From Agelaius tricolor (Eukaryota; Chordata; Aves; Passeriformes; Icteridae), in NCBI GenBank assembly GCA_023055355.1, contig JALJCS010000001.1, forward strand, positions 78,842,881 through 78,906,880: a stretch of DNA of 64,000 nt, read 5' to 3'. Position 1 is the first letter of the stretch; every line of letters starts with the position of its first letter. Made by a program: the position numbers and the translations under genes. Below the pieces are notes generated by a model. That model made no database searches, was not told the DNA's origin, and saw only the letters and a program-made list of their open reading frames with translations. This document shows positions 14,101 to 26,700 of this stretch, in pieces.

Positions 14101-17100
14101 CTTCCTCTGTGAAGTTGACTAATAAAATGTACAAACACCTGCTTTCCAAAGAGCCCAACAGGCATGAAGTGAGCTCCTGCCATACAACTTGCATTCCCAG
14201 AGCTTGCCCATCATTTGCTCTGAACCAAAAGCCAAACCTCCTAACTTTTTTTTTTTACCAGGTGGAGAAAATTAACTGTTTCTTTCACAGACCATTCTCC
14301 TTAAGGGGCATATAATACATTCCATTACAACACTATCAGCTTGTCTGTGTGACAATGAACTTTTGGGTCTGAAGGACAAACTCTGAAGGAACAAAACTTG
14401 TTCTTCCTGAAGAAGGAACTAAATGGCCCTGAGAGTCTCTAACCTTCTGCTGTAATGGCTGTTTCCAGGCCACAAATCATGTTATCAGCCAGTGAGGTTG
14501 GTGTAGGACTGAATTCCTGGCACAAATCAGGGATTGTAAGTAGCTGCAGGAAGAGACCATGTTCTGATGGTGTCTATTCACCTGGATCAGTTTCAATTGC
14601 TGCAGATACTTGATCAAGGCAAGGAGGTATCTTGGTTCAGTTTTCCCCTGGAGTCAACAGAGAGAAATAGGAAGCTTCCCAAGGCAAATCAAAACTTCTC
14701 AACTCCTAAGCCTCTTCATCCCTTCTAAAAGGGTGTGATATTCAGGAGTATCAAGGCATTACTGGGTAAAATAACCTCTACAAATGATATTGGATGTGGT
14801 GCACATTTGAATGTGCTAAGAAGCATCTATCTCAAAATGCTTCTGATTTGCACTTCCTTTTTGACACACTGTAAATCAAAATCTTTTCAGGGAGTGCTCC
14901 TTAGATGGCATAATTATGTGGCTAATTATTAATGCTCAATTGTAGTATTTTGCCCACATCCCTCTTGAGTCATATCTTCTTTGTTACAGACTATCTTTGT
15001 TTTTTGCAAGATGACAAAAGACAGACTGCAAGTCAATGATGAGACAGCATTGCTTATTTTGCTCTCACTGTGGCTTATTCCATAATGTGAAGTGGAGCAG
15101 GTGATGCACCTATTTTAAGCAGAAGAGAGTTCCGTGCTGGCTCCCACTGCTGCATTACAGATTCCCCATAAGGAAACAGCTCAGAGGAACAGAAGAGACA
15201 CTGGAGAATTAATCACACTGCTCCTTCCTGATGAGAACACCAAGCTATTAACTGACTTCAGGTATAAAGCCATGGGATTTGCTGCAGAAAAGGCTGGGGG
15301 TGAAGAGAATAGCTCAGGGATAGAGAGCCTCAAGTTAAAGAAAGAAAATTATACTCTTTGAAAGCCTTGGCAGGGGCGAGGGAAAAACCCCTGCAGCAAA
15401 GACTGAGACAGCTACTGGTATCTCAGGCAACATTTTAATAAGCTCAAATCTCAGGAAACTGAACTCTGCAAGAAATAATTTGAGGTTCATTTCAGTACTG
15501 AGAGAACCTGAAGGAAAATTTAGCAGGGAATCTCCATGGGAACGTTTTTTTCCAAAATTATATGTTTTTCCCAGAGCAGTCTGACCCTCCACACACTCCT
15601 GCCACAGAGACCTCTCTCAGGAAGCCTCTTTCCTGGTAAGCAGAAAGGTGCTGACTCAGATCAGACAGGAGGAACGTGCATTGGGCATGGTGAGTAATAG
15701 GGTAGAAGAACGGCAGATTTGAGCCATTTGGTGAAGGAAGGCAATGGGTGTCTTTCCATGAGAAGATTTTGAGCCACAGTTTCACAGCCTGTGACTGTAG
15801 ACAGGCTGAAGTGGTTGCATCACATGACAGATCAGGGAGACCAGCTGGGCCACCACAGAGGATCAGAGACCAGCAGAGAGGACCACTAAAGGCTTGCTGT
15901 GTGGGAGGGAAACATGAGAAGAGAGAAAACTGTGGGAGCAAAAGACTAAAAAGAGTTGACAGGTCTGGCTGGTGGGAACCAGGGGACAGCATCTTTATAG
16001 GCTTTTCAGAGCTATTGCAATGATGGTGTTAGAGGCAATGTCCCAATTGCTCAGAGAAGCTGAACTCAGCCAGATTTCCCAGCTCTTAGTGATTCCTGAA
16101 TGCATACCTGGTCTTCTGCAGGGCTCTTCCAACAGCTGAAACACTCCAGAGGATTAGGTCACTCTGAGTGCTGGAGATCATGAGCGCATCACATCAGATT
16201 TCTATCTGTCCCAGATGAGATACTGTGTTGAAAACCTTTCTAAATCCCAACCTCTCTAACTGCCTCCTGCTCCCTATAACTGCATGTATTCAGGTTTGTA
16301 AATTAGCAGGTGTACCTAGAAAGAAAAGTCAAAACAGACTTTCTATGTATTCTTGAAACTAGGTTTTGGGAGTTGTTTTATCACTCTGCTCTTATCACCT
16401 GACAGTGCTTCCTCCTTAATTCTGTTTATTATTCCTTCCAAGAGGGCTCTTGCCCATGATATCTCTTTATGAAAGCAAGTTCACCTTTCACATGAGGATG
16501 TAAACACGTTTGTATCCCTAGAAAAAGCACAAAGAGATGAGAAGCAGGGTATTTTAGGAAACCCAAAAGGTGATGAACATTTCATTACTTAAATTAGATA
16601 TAAATGTTACTTGTACGTATCCCAGCAGGAAAAGCCAGCACAGTCGCAAAGGGACTGACCCCTTCCTTGCTCCCATTCTGACACCATGACAAAAACATCA
16701 GAATCATATGGATCCACTGAGAACACAAGGACATGACCTGCAGTCCTGCAGTTCCAAACAGCCATGACTCAACTTCCTGTACTTGAAGGAGAGTCAGAAC
16801 AAAAGTATCTTGGAGTCATGTTTCTGAAGTTAGAGAGAAATGATTACATGTTCACTGCGAGTCTCCGAGGTGAATGCAGTATATATGGCGTCAGGTCTGA
16901 TGTGATCATGCGTATTCTCAAGAATTTGAGAGCACCAAGTGTCAGTGAAGAGGCAGCAAATGCTTTGAGCTCATGATGCTGGGAAGCTCTGAACATACAC
17001 TGATGTGTGCACTCACTTTGTCCTCTTACAATACAAAGCCACTCTGCTTGGACAGCATGCCTTAATGGCACACAAAGAAAAAAGAGAATTTTTGACCTGA

Positions 17101-17600
17101 CATCACATTACAGGAAATGTTTAGCAAATCTGATGCAAAAATTACTTGGGAAATTTGCCATAGAACATATTCAGCCCAACCTCTCTTTACTCTCTCCTCT
17201 AACCCTCTAAGCAAATTTCTCTTTTCTTTTGTCCCCCCTTTTTAGTTTGCTTTATATTTGTAATTTAAAATAGGAAACAATTGCTTGACAAAGGATTTCT
17301 TGGTGCATTATGAAGAATAGTATTACAAATTCTAGTCAGGAAAATGCTCCTTTCAGTAACTGTCTTATTGAAAAGAGGGCAATGGGAAAGAAAATATTTA
17401 CCCCACACATTCTTGCCTCTTACCCAGAAGAGAAAAGTGTCATGGCTAGAAACCTTCTGCAGTCCAGGAAGAAAATCATGTTATGTACTGCATGGAAAAA
17501 CAAAACTGAACTTTCTAATCTCATATTCTGAGCCAGGACGACTCTTCAAGCTGAATGGGGTGATCTTGGAGTAGTCGCAGGCAATGAGCAACATCCTTTG
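8113..17600. other. Intergenic, no gene seen
   Basis: No supported gene. The (CA)n microsatellite lies at 12056. An AT-rich stretch at about 12600-13450 contains agattaaatc and agattaagcc and could be conserved noncoding sequence. A weak MIR-like similarity at about 10270-10340 was not accepted. An AP-1-like ctgagtcag occurs singly near 8828. Confidence 0.7.
12056..12072 (+). repeat. Short (CA)n microsatellite
   Basis: A 17-base CA dinucleotide run, preceded by atacatacatatg and followed by a second short ACACACAC at about 12083-12090. Confidence 0.85.
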
Positions 17601-17606
17601 ATTAAA

Positions 17607-17644
17607 AAAAAAATAAAAAAAGAAAGAGAGAAGAAAAAAAAATT
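17607..17644 (+). repeat. A-rich low-complexity tract
   Basis: A purine-rich A run containing interspersed G and single T. No element is recognisable on either side. Confidence 0.85.
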
Positions 17645-17725
17645 AGAGAAGAGTAAGCAGATAGTCTGCAGATATGGAGAAACATTTGATCCATCATCCA
17701 AATAAGTCATTTGATCTACTATACA

Positions 17726-17760
17726 CCATGAATGAACATTCATGGGATCATTCATGGGCT
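17726..17760 (+). repeat. Palindrome plus tandem 12-mer
   Basis: Nine-base arms ccatgaatg and cattcatgg are separated by two bases (17726-17745). The right arm is also the start of a 12-base unit that repeats in tandem with one mismatch (17737-17748 and 17749-17760). Confidence 0.95.
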
Positions 17761-20700
17761 GACCCAGAATCTCTCAATCTGCCCTCCTATTAACTTCAGC
17801 TGGCTTTCAGGCCCACAGATGCTGTGCATTGAGATGCACTATGCAGCTAAGTAAGCACATATTTAACCTTCTCCATGATAATAGTTCCACTGAACTCCCA
17901 GGATTACCCCACTGCTTACACACTTGCTTATGGGCTTTGCTTCGGTCATTGACCAGAATTTCAATAGTATTGCTCCAAACATTAATTTGGCTCAATTTTT
18001 AATGAAATACTGCAGATCTTTGAAGATGTTTGAACAAAATTTAGCACCAGTTGCACTGCAACAGTAGTCATAGAATAGCAAGCAGTAATTATGTCTTTTA
18101 ATTTTTTTTTTTGAAGAAGCCTAGGAAAAGGTCTCTATCCAAAGCATTGCAGTCCATCACTGTAATCATGTCTGACATAATGGGAATTTCAAAGCAGGAC
18201 TTAAAAGTGGCAAACACAGATCTAGTGCTTGCCAACTCCCTCCTGTAAATCTTACCTGCAAGTGTTTCATTTAATGTAGGGGGAAACTTGCAGTGCAATT
18301 GTCTTTTCCTTCTATTTTTCCTCTTCTTTTTAATAATTCCCAAGGAAATACTTCTTTAGGATGACTGTTATTTTTTCATGAATAGGATTGTAAATATGTA
18401 ATGGAGCATAAATATTTTGTATTTAGAGTAATAAAAAATTTAGTTCTATAAAAGATTTATCCCCACTAAAAATAATTTGGCCTCAAATAGGAATCAGTGG
18501 CAGTAACATATGAGGCAAATGTTCCTTCTGTAAGAAAAACAGGGAAGCTAAGCAAATACTCCCAAACGTGTTTGACAGGGATTTGCAAAAATGTAAAATG
18601 GAGTTTGTGTTACATGCACCTACACCTTAGACAACAGGGAAGAATCCTTAAAATCCTAAGATCCTCCTTTAAGGGCAGGTACACTCAGATAATAAGATAG
18701 TGTCCTACAAAAGTATCCATTAGGGAGAATTACACCTCCCACACAGAGATAATTGTTGTATGGAAACAGAGCTACAGAAAAAATACATTTACCCTCAGTC
18801 TGGTGCTGTGTTCCTTTTACACTAGTTAAAGCCCACGACTTTCAGAGGAACTGTAGAGACCCTTCCACCCTAAATCATTCTCTGGTTTTATTCTTCCTGA
18901 ACACCAATGATTTTTTAGAAACTAAAATAATTCCACGTATGCAGATCATCAGCCCATCCCAGACAGAGTTCTCCCCAAGGCAATATTTCCTGTTCTCAAT
19001 GGCTTTCACTTCTGTTGTATTCCTGACATCTCATGTAACTACCTATGAGCAACCACAATTAACTAACACAGCTCAGATTTTCAGTTCAAATACTTGAAGC
19101 AAATTCTGTGTGATACCTCCTAAGCATAAAAATAAATTTTCAGGAGAACACCAGGCAAACTAAAGTCATAAATAAATGTCTGGAAATTACAACCAACCTG
19201 CAGACTTTCCATGAACAGAGAAACAGACTAGTTTTGGCGGGTCCATCTTTCACAGTGAATTATTCACCCCTCTCTTAACCTCTCTACTTTAATTATTTTT
19301 GATTTCATTGTTGGGCAGAGGTGTGAAACCACAATAATGAAATGAAAGTCACCTGAGGAATTTCTCTATATGAGTCAAACTGAAGGAAAATGCCTTAAGA
19401 AGTACTGACCTGGATGCTTTCAGTATTTTTTTATGCTAGACTGAAGAAGGGTGCTTCACCCACACATGCATGGCTGGTCTATGTGTACTGGCAGCAATTA
19501 AACTGCAAAAAGCCTGGACAGGCAAGACAGGAACTAGAAAAGGTATCAGGGCTCCAGCCACTGCTAGAACACAGCACATTCCTGCAGTCCTTGCTGGGCA
19601 GTCCTCCACTAACCATGAACAGCTAATGTACATTACAGAGCTGTTTCATATCCTTAAGGAGTGATGAACTCCAGAGGAGATCTGCAGCTACAGCACCTCA
19701 CTCTCTGGAAGCAGCTGGGATTAACTTCAAGCACCCTGTGTTAACTTCAAGACTTCCTCTGAGGACTAACTGGCTAATTTACTAATTTACAGGTTAAGTA
19801 TATTCTGCTGCAAACAAACTGGCAGACACTGAGTGAATTGCTTGGGTCAAGCTCCTCAAAAGCACATGGGCTGGGAGTGCTTGAAAGGCATCCAGTACCC
19901 ATGGGTAAAATGAGGTACTGGATACATAATTCAAGTAGGTATTGCCCCCCACAGCAGATATAAGAATCAGAACAATGCTGTTCCCTTAAAGCTCTGTAAC
20001 ACTCCTGTGCCCACAAGAATTTGTTTGACAAGGGCTGAAGTTCCCTATCTCAAAAGCAACTCATTGAAATGGCAAGTCCTGTTTAAAAGAGAATGCTTCA
20101 AACACAACCTGTCTTCAGGTTGTCCTCACCACTGCCATGATATCTTGGAAGGAAACACATCATATTTGGAAAGAGCAGGACAGACTTTCAGCTTTGCACT
20201 TTTTCAAAAAACCAAAATTTGTTCATTATAGTATATTTTTTTTGATAAAAATTGAGGAAACATCAGAGTGGAACTTATGGAAACTGCTAGACATTAATCA
20301 AATCCTTACATAAACTAATTCCTATACTCCCACATTGGATTTTCACATGTTCAGGCTGCAAGACAGTGTGACATGAGAGGTTTCAGATAAGGATGAAAAA
20401 TACTTCCCACAGATTTCTTCTTCATTATATTTACAAATGGAAATGCTATTTTCCTCTGGAAGATCATAAGAATATTTATAATAGGTGCCTTTTTAGCACT
20501 AGAGCTGTTATACTTCAGAAAGGAAAATGTAGTTTTCCATTGAAGATTCCATCCATCCTGCCCAAAGTCCCAAAAAGTACAATCCAAAGAAATGAAAACG
20601 TCTATAGCACTGTAATTAATTTTAAAAATCTGAATAAATTATAGATTCTTAAAGCTGCTGACTTTTTTGTAAAAAATATTGCTGAAATGGGGCTTAAATG

Positions 20701-23700
20701 CTGCATTTTAATGAGACATCTAAAAAATGAAGATAAAATAATTATTTCATGGTGATATCCTACATATTTGAAGCCTAAAGGAGAATACTAATATTCCAGT
20801 CACAAGCTACATCAGTTCTGAATAACAACCCCTTAATATTCACAGATTTTACTTGGACATATCTACTTACATAAATCCAAGAATTTTTTGATATCTACAA
20901 CTCATCAGTGCCATATGCAAACTTATCAGACTGAGGACAACATCTGTCTAGCATATGCCTTTGGGTCTGTAAAGAATCAACTTGCAATCACAAGCTGCAA
21001 AACTATTCTAGCTATGCTTTTGCATTCAGAGTCAAGGTTGTGACAGAAAGTTTAAGAAATTTTACCTGGTTTTACTGGTTTTGTGAGCAGCTCATGGCTC
21101 TCTGAGGGTCTGACGTTCTCACCATGATGTCGTTTTACTGAGTTGCTATTCTCATAGATAATTCCTTTATCTCAGGTGCTCTGGCCTACAAGTTTACAAC
21201 AGAATTAACAGATTCCATTTAATGCATAGTATTCTTGAGAGTGGACAGCCAGGAAAGCAATGAACTTCACTGTCATCCCTCGTATAAGCACTAGGTAAAA
21301 TACATGAAATATGAATATGTCTCTGAAAGCTGCATGTAGAGAGGAAGGCATCTGATTGCTCAGTGGGTATTTAAGCACTGGCTGTACTTCGCTAGAACTG
21401 CATTTGCCCAAAATTATGCTTGTCCTGCTAATGGAATGTCATACTTTTTTCAGTGACTGTCAGCTCCAACATTTTCTATTTCCTTCAAGTCCACATGTCC
21501 CTGAAGAGGTACAAGACTAAGAAAGGGGAAAGGAAATGGACAAAAGGTAGATTCAGAATTTTTAAATTTGTTTTCTCTTAGGTCAAACCAACTAAATTTC
21601 CAATTGGAGCCTGAAAAAATGAGAGGAAGAAGGAGATCCCTCTCCAACTGAGTTTAGAATAAATGAGGGTTAAAGCCAGTGGGTCACTCGTCAACAGCAG
21701 CTTAAACTGGCCTTAATCAAGTGTTAGCACCATAAAGGTTCAGACTGTTGCTGAAGAAAACATACCAGTTTGGTTTCCATAAAACAGGCAAATTGCATAT
21801 GCAAATGCAAGTTGTATGCAAATACATACAAAATTCTCTTTGGATACAGGAAGGACCTGGAAAAGGACGTTCAGGAAACAGCCCCTTTGAAAATGCGCAC
21901 TTTTTTTTTTTTTCCAGATAATATAAGTTGTCTTCTTTTCTAGAGGAGTACCGCACTTTTCCACACTTACAATGACATCTGTGAAAGTCCATGTTGAGGT
22001 GTGGCTTCAGTTGTTCCTCAAAGGAAGGAGGAGGCTGTAGCCTAGATCTAGCATTCACTGATTGGTCATGCATGGAATGCAGTTATTCCAAAGAGATATG
22101 TGACAGAAACAGTTATCTGTCTGTGCTTTGTTAGGAGGAACAGTTTACTTTTGAGACACAGACAAAGCTTTCCAGCTTTCTGTTACCTATTAAGGTTCAA
22201 GGTTATATTGCTACTGAGAGCAGACACTAGGTTACTCACAGAGTTTTATCAGTGTGTTTCTGCAGTGCATTACAATACCCTTTCTGTGCTTCTAGCAGTC
22301 TTTTTGTGAAATGGGACTGTTCTGCAACTTGGACAAACAACTACAGCCAGATTTGTTTCATTCACAATTTAATCTAGACATGACCATATCAAGCCAGTGC
22401 AAAAGATTTCTATTTTGATTCTTTTTTTTCTTTTAGTTTGAATTGCTTCATCATACATGGAAAATCCAAAGAAAGAAACAGAAATAGTCAGAGATCACCT
22501 ATAAATATCTTTCCAATGTATTCCAACCACAAAAAAAACCCAAAGGAAATTGTTACCTTGGCCAAGAAGAAAATAACTATGCAAATGCCCTGAAGCACCC
22601 CTAAATTTCAGTGAGCACGTCAAGGGATCATGTGCCCGTGTCTATTACCTCAGTTACACAATCTCCTTTTCACAAATACTTTTTATAACTCTGCATATGG
22701 TCCTCTGGGTCAAAACTACCCTTGGAACCAAGCAGAGCAGATCCCAAGGGAGCTGAGCCTGTTTGGTTATGAGCATCAAGTAACCTGGTCAGATGGTGTC
22801 ACCTGACTGCTTCTGACCTCCCATGGCAAATGCAATCACAAGTCTCTCCTGCCAAGAACAGAAGTTCCAGAAAGTTGTTATTCCTCATTTGCAAAAGAAC
22901 TTCTAACCTTCAGTATTTTTATCACATGGTTTATTAGTATTCCAGTGTAGGTTTTATTTTACTTTTGGGATTGCACCACCCTATTTCTGATTACTTTGTT
23001 TTTCCTAACGTGTTAGCTGCTAAGCTATGTGTTTAAGTCCTGAGGAAAATATTAGCTCCTATCCTCTGTGATAAGAAAAGGCAAAATAAGCCCCCAGTAA
23101 AAACATTGTCATCTCCAGGGCACTGCCTAGCATTGCATATCACTAAAAAATGAATGTGCAATATTGGAAAGCTCCATGTGGTCTTTGCATGTGACAGTAG
23201 CCTCTTAATTTATGTAAACTAATGATAATAGTTGCCTTTGAAAAACTTTCCAGTTGTAACTTATATTTACCTCAGCATCTATAATTACCATACTTACAGT
23301 GTACTGTAAAATTCAGCCAACTGAGCAGACTGTTAAAGTTTACAGAGGCTGATAGCGACAGAGATATTTTACATGGGATGTACAATTTCAAAAATGAGAC
23401 TTGTCTCCCAGCTGGTGACCATCTGGCATCCATGACTGTATGTTTGAGTATTAGTCTAAGTCATTATTGTGTCAGTCTCACACACACAGACCACCCAGCC
23501 CCTTACTGGCCCTTCTGCTCATGCCATAACAGCACCTTTGTTTCTCCCTCAGGAGTGTCATTTGTGCACTGCAGACTACCTAAGAGCTGTTTCCTGCCCA
23601 TGTGTTCTTTGGCCTTCTGCAAAAACACAATCCCTCCAGGGAGAAGAGTGAGGTTTAATATTGCTGAAAAAAAACCACTTTAGGAAATATATTCAGAGCT

Positions 23701-26700
23701 ATAATTAATTACATCAATATATATTTCCAGTCCCTTTTGGAATCTAATTATATTCTTACCCTTGACTCTCTGTAGCTGTGACTTCCACAAGCTAATTACA
23801 GGTTGGCTGAAAAAGCATTTCCTCCTATCTCTATCTCTGTTGTTGCTTTGCACATTTTTTTCACATCAATCTCCTGCTATGAGTGGTCTGTTTCAAAGTC
23901 TCTTGAGCACTTTCAATTTGTTTTGAATAGCTCCTCAGAATACTTTCTTCAGAAGACCATAATTTTATTTCACATAAATTACAGATGAAGACATTTCTGA
24001 TTTATAGAAGAGTACATTAGTGATCTCCATTTGGATTGTACAAAAGAATTAGCTAGCTGTGTTTCTGATCTTGATTTCAATTTGAGATAATATATCATGG
24101 CTGAACTATCTGTGAAGTGGTCCAGTTTATTCTCTTGAGTCATATTGATCCAGCATCACTCTTAGATGACAGGTTTTTGTGTTATAGCAATTTCAGTTGT
24201 CAGTAATCAGAACAAAGTTCTGCATAAGTGTTAGAGATCCACATTTTAATTCAGAGGCAGTCCTTGGCCACAGGTAGGAAACTTGCTGGCCTCTAAAATG
24301 AGAGGAATGAAAGAATCTTCTCAGACTGATTTAGTAGCTACTAAAAGTCAAGGCCAAAATACCTAACCTCTGTCATGTGCATGTTTCTGTAGCTATAGCT
24401 CTATCCCTCCAAGAGCAAACTCTCTCCACTCTGGTGTAAATTCCTTTATTACTCAAGCTGAGAGATAAAACACTTATTTTAAAATGTATTCCCATATCCA
24501 GGCACATTAAAGACACAATTGCTCTCCATACCCACACATGCTTTTTCCATACAGACTTAGAGGATTGGCATCACCCACATCTTTATATATTTGATTTATT
24601 TTGATAATTATTCATTTCTCCCTAGTTCCTCATCACCAAATAATAAAGGAGAGTTCAGTTAATAGAAAACAATCAAAAGCTAAAAGCAGGGAAAGAGGGG
24701 CTTAGTTCTTGCCTATAAAATAAAGAAAAAGGTTCAATTAGGAGTGTATTTAAAATACATTTACAACTTTAGAGCTATATATTAGAAACAGATATGTATA
24801 TAAACTATGTTCATCTTGTACCTTATTTATGTCTTCTCATTTACCATGCATGAAACTGATGGCATTGGAATTTTTAACATCTAAGGTAGAATTTATAGAT
24901 GTAAACACCATACTGAAGAAAATTTTACTTTTGGCTGAGACCTCCATTAGCCCACTGGTGCTGACCAACACACCAGAAAATTTCCTTGAAAGCATGTGGA
25001 AGTCAGTAAGGAGCTGCCAAGGTGCTGACAGAATGTCCCCACTTTGTGTTGGATCTGTTCTGTAGGATTTTTACAAGAATCCCTCATGATCACCATCCAA
25101 ATCTCAAATGGAAAAGAAGCAAACAGTGGCATCTGTCTCACATGAGGTATGGAAATTATTTATAACGAAATAAACCACTACTCAGTGGGAGGAATAAAAA
25201 AGGATTTGAACCTGGCCACAAAGGCCTTGGGCAAGCACTGTGCAAATAGCAAAATTTGCTAACAATAAACACATCTTTATGGTCTCAGAGCCAGCTAGAT
25301 GTCTAATGGCATGTTGGGACCTTATTTATCCAGCAGCATGCGTGGGCATTGTCTTCCTCTTTTTGGAGGAAGATCAATCCAACTCTGCATCATTTCTTTT
25401 TCCCTGTCCCAAGTAAACAATCACACCAAGTTGTCTAGAGCAGTAAATCAGGCTAAAGAGTCTCAGGTCCCAGGAATACTAACTCTCATACAGTAAAGGT
25501 GAAACCACAAGCAGATATAGCTTTAGAGATTTCCTCTCTCCTGTTTTCTGTCATAAAACTGCAATCTCCCTGTCTCTCCTAGTTCCTCCACAATCCCATC
25601 ACGACTGCTTCATCTGGGGAAACAACAGCAGAACTACCAGCTGCAGAATCCCAAGACCTGCCTGAGTTTTATGATGGTTCCCTCCATCCAAAACTAACTG
25701 TACATCCACACTCCTCAGCCTACCAAAAAAACCCAACCTTCCCCTCCCACCCTCCAGCCATGCTAAAGAACATGCAAGAGCACAGCTCACTCTTTTAGAG
25801 ATGAGAAAGCCTGGGGCCAGTCAGTTCCACATACTTATAAGGGTCAGCTGTTGTTTACTGCAAGAAGTATTAGAAATGGGATTGCAAAAGAGAAACAGGC
25901 TCATAACACAGTCCCTGAAGTACAGGGATCTGAGGGAGGCTTTCATAATAAATGGTAGCATTTCATCAGGGCACTTCCCTAATTCTCATGGATCAGAAAA
26001 AAATCCCTTTGAAAGAGAGGGGATAACAGCTGCTTCTGGTCCTGGATAAATAATCGGATTGCTCCAAAGGTAGAAGGGACTGCCCTTTGTTCAGTGAGAG
26101 ACATGATGAACCCTTGGTCTCAGCTGAAAGGGAAGACATTCACGGGGACCTGACCACTTTAGACAGGACATTCTGTGACAACACAGTCAATGTTTTACCT
26201 GCTCTGGTCCCCATTTCTAAGTAACATATATGTTCTTAATTTCTGCACACTTACAGGGTGTCAGTTTGGGATCTTATTTCTCTTTACTGTGTGCATTTTT
26301 ATTTTTATTTTTCCACACAGGGACTTCATATCTCTCCATCCTCTAGCTTTCTTACTCCTCTGAAGTAGATAATGGGTCATTTTTTAACATCTTCAGCTCC
26401 TCTTTTTCTCAAAGTTCACTGCTGTGTGAAGTGACATCAAAAACAGAGAAAAATGCTGGTGTACCTGTGTAAGAAACCAAGAAAGAGTGCTCCAAACTGC
26501 TCACTTCTCTTATTATACACTTCCATAATCCTCCAAAAGGTCAGAGACTGTGTCAGTACACTGAAGAATTTCTGATGACTCCATGGTACTCTCTGCACGA
26601 GGTGGGGAAGGCAAGCACAATGACGGGATTTTCTCACAATATTTTTTAAATCCAAGGAAGGATGTAGCCTTTTCCTGTTGGGGTGATTTCCAACAGCAGG

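Noticed and set aside
18067..18080. tcatagaatag resembling a CR1 tail
   Set aside because: Only about ten bases match, and the adjoining ggaagggacct segment of CR1 is missing.
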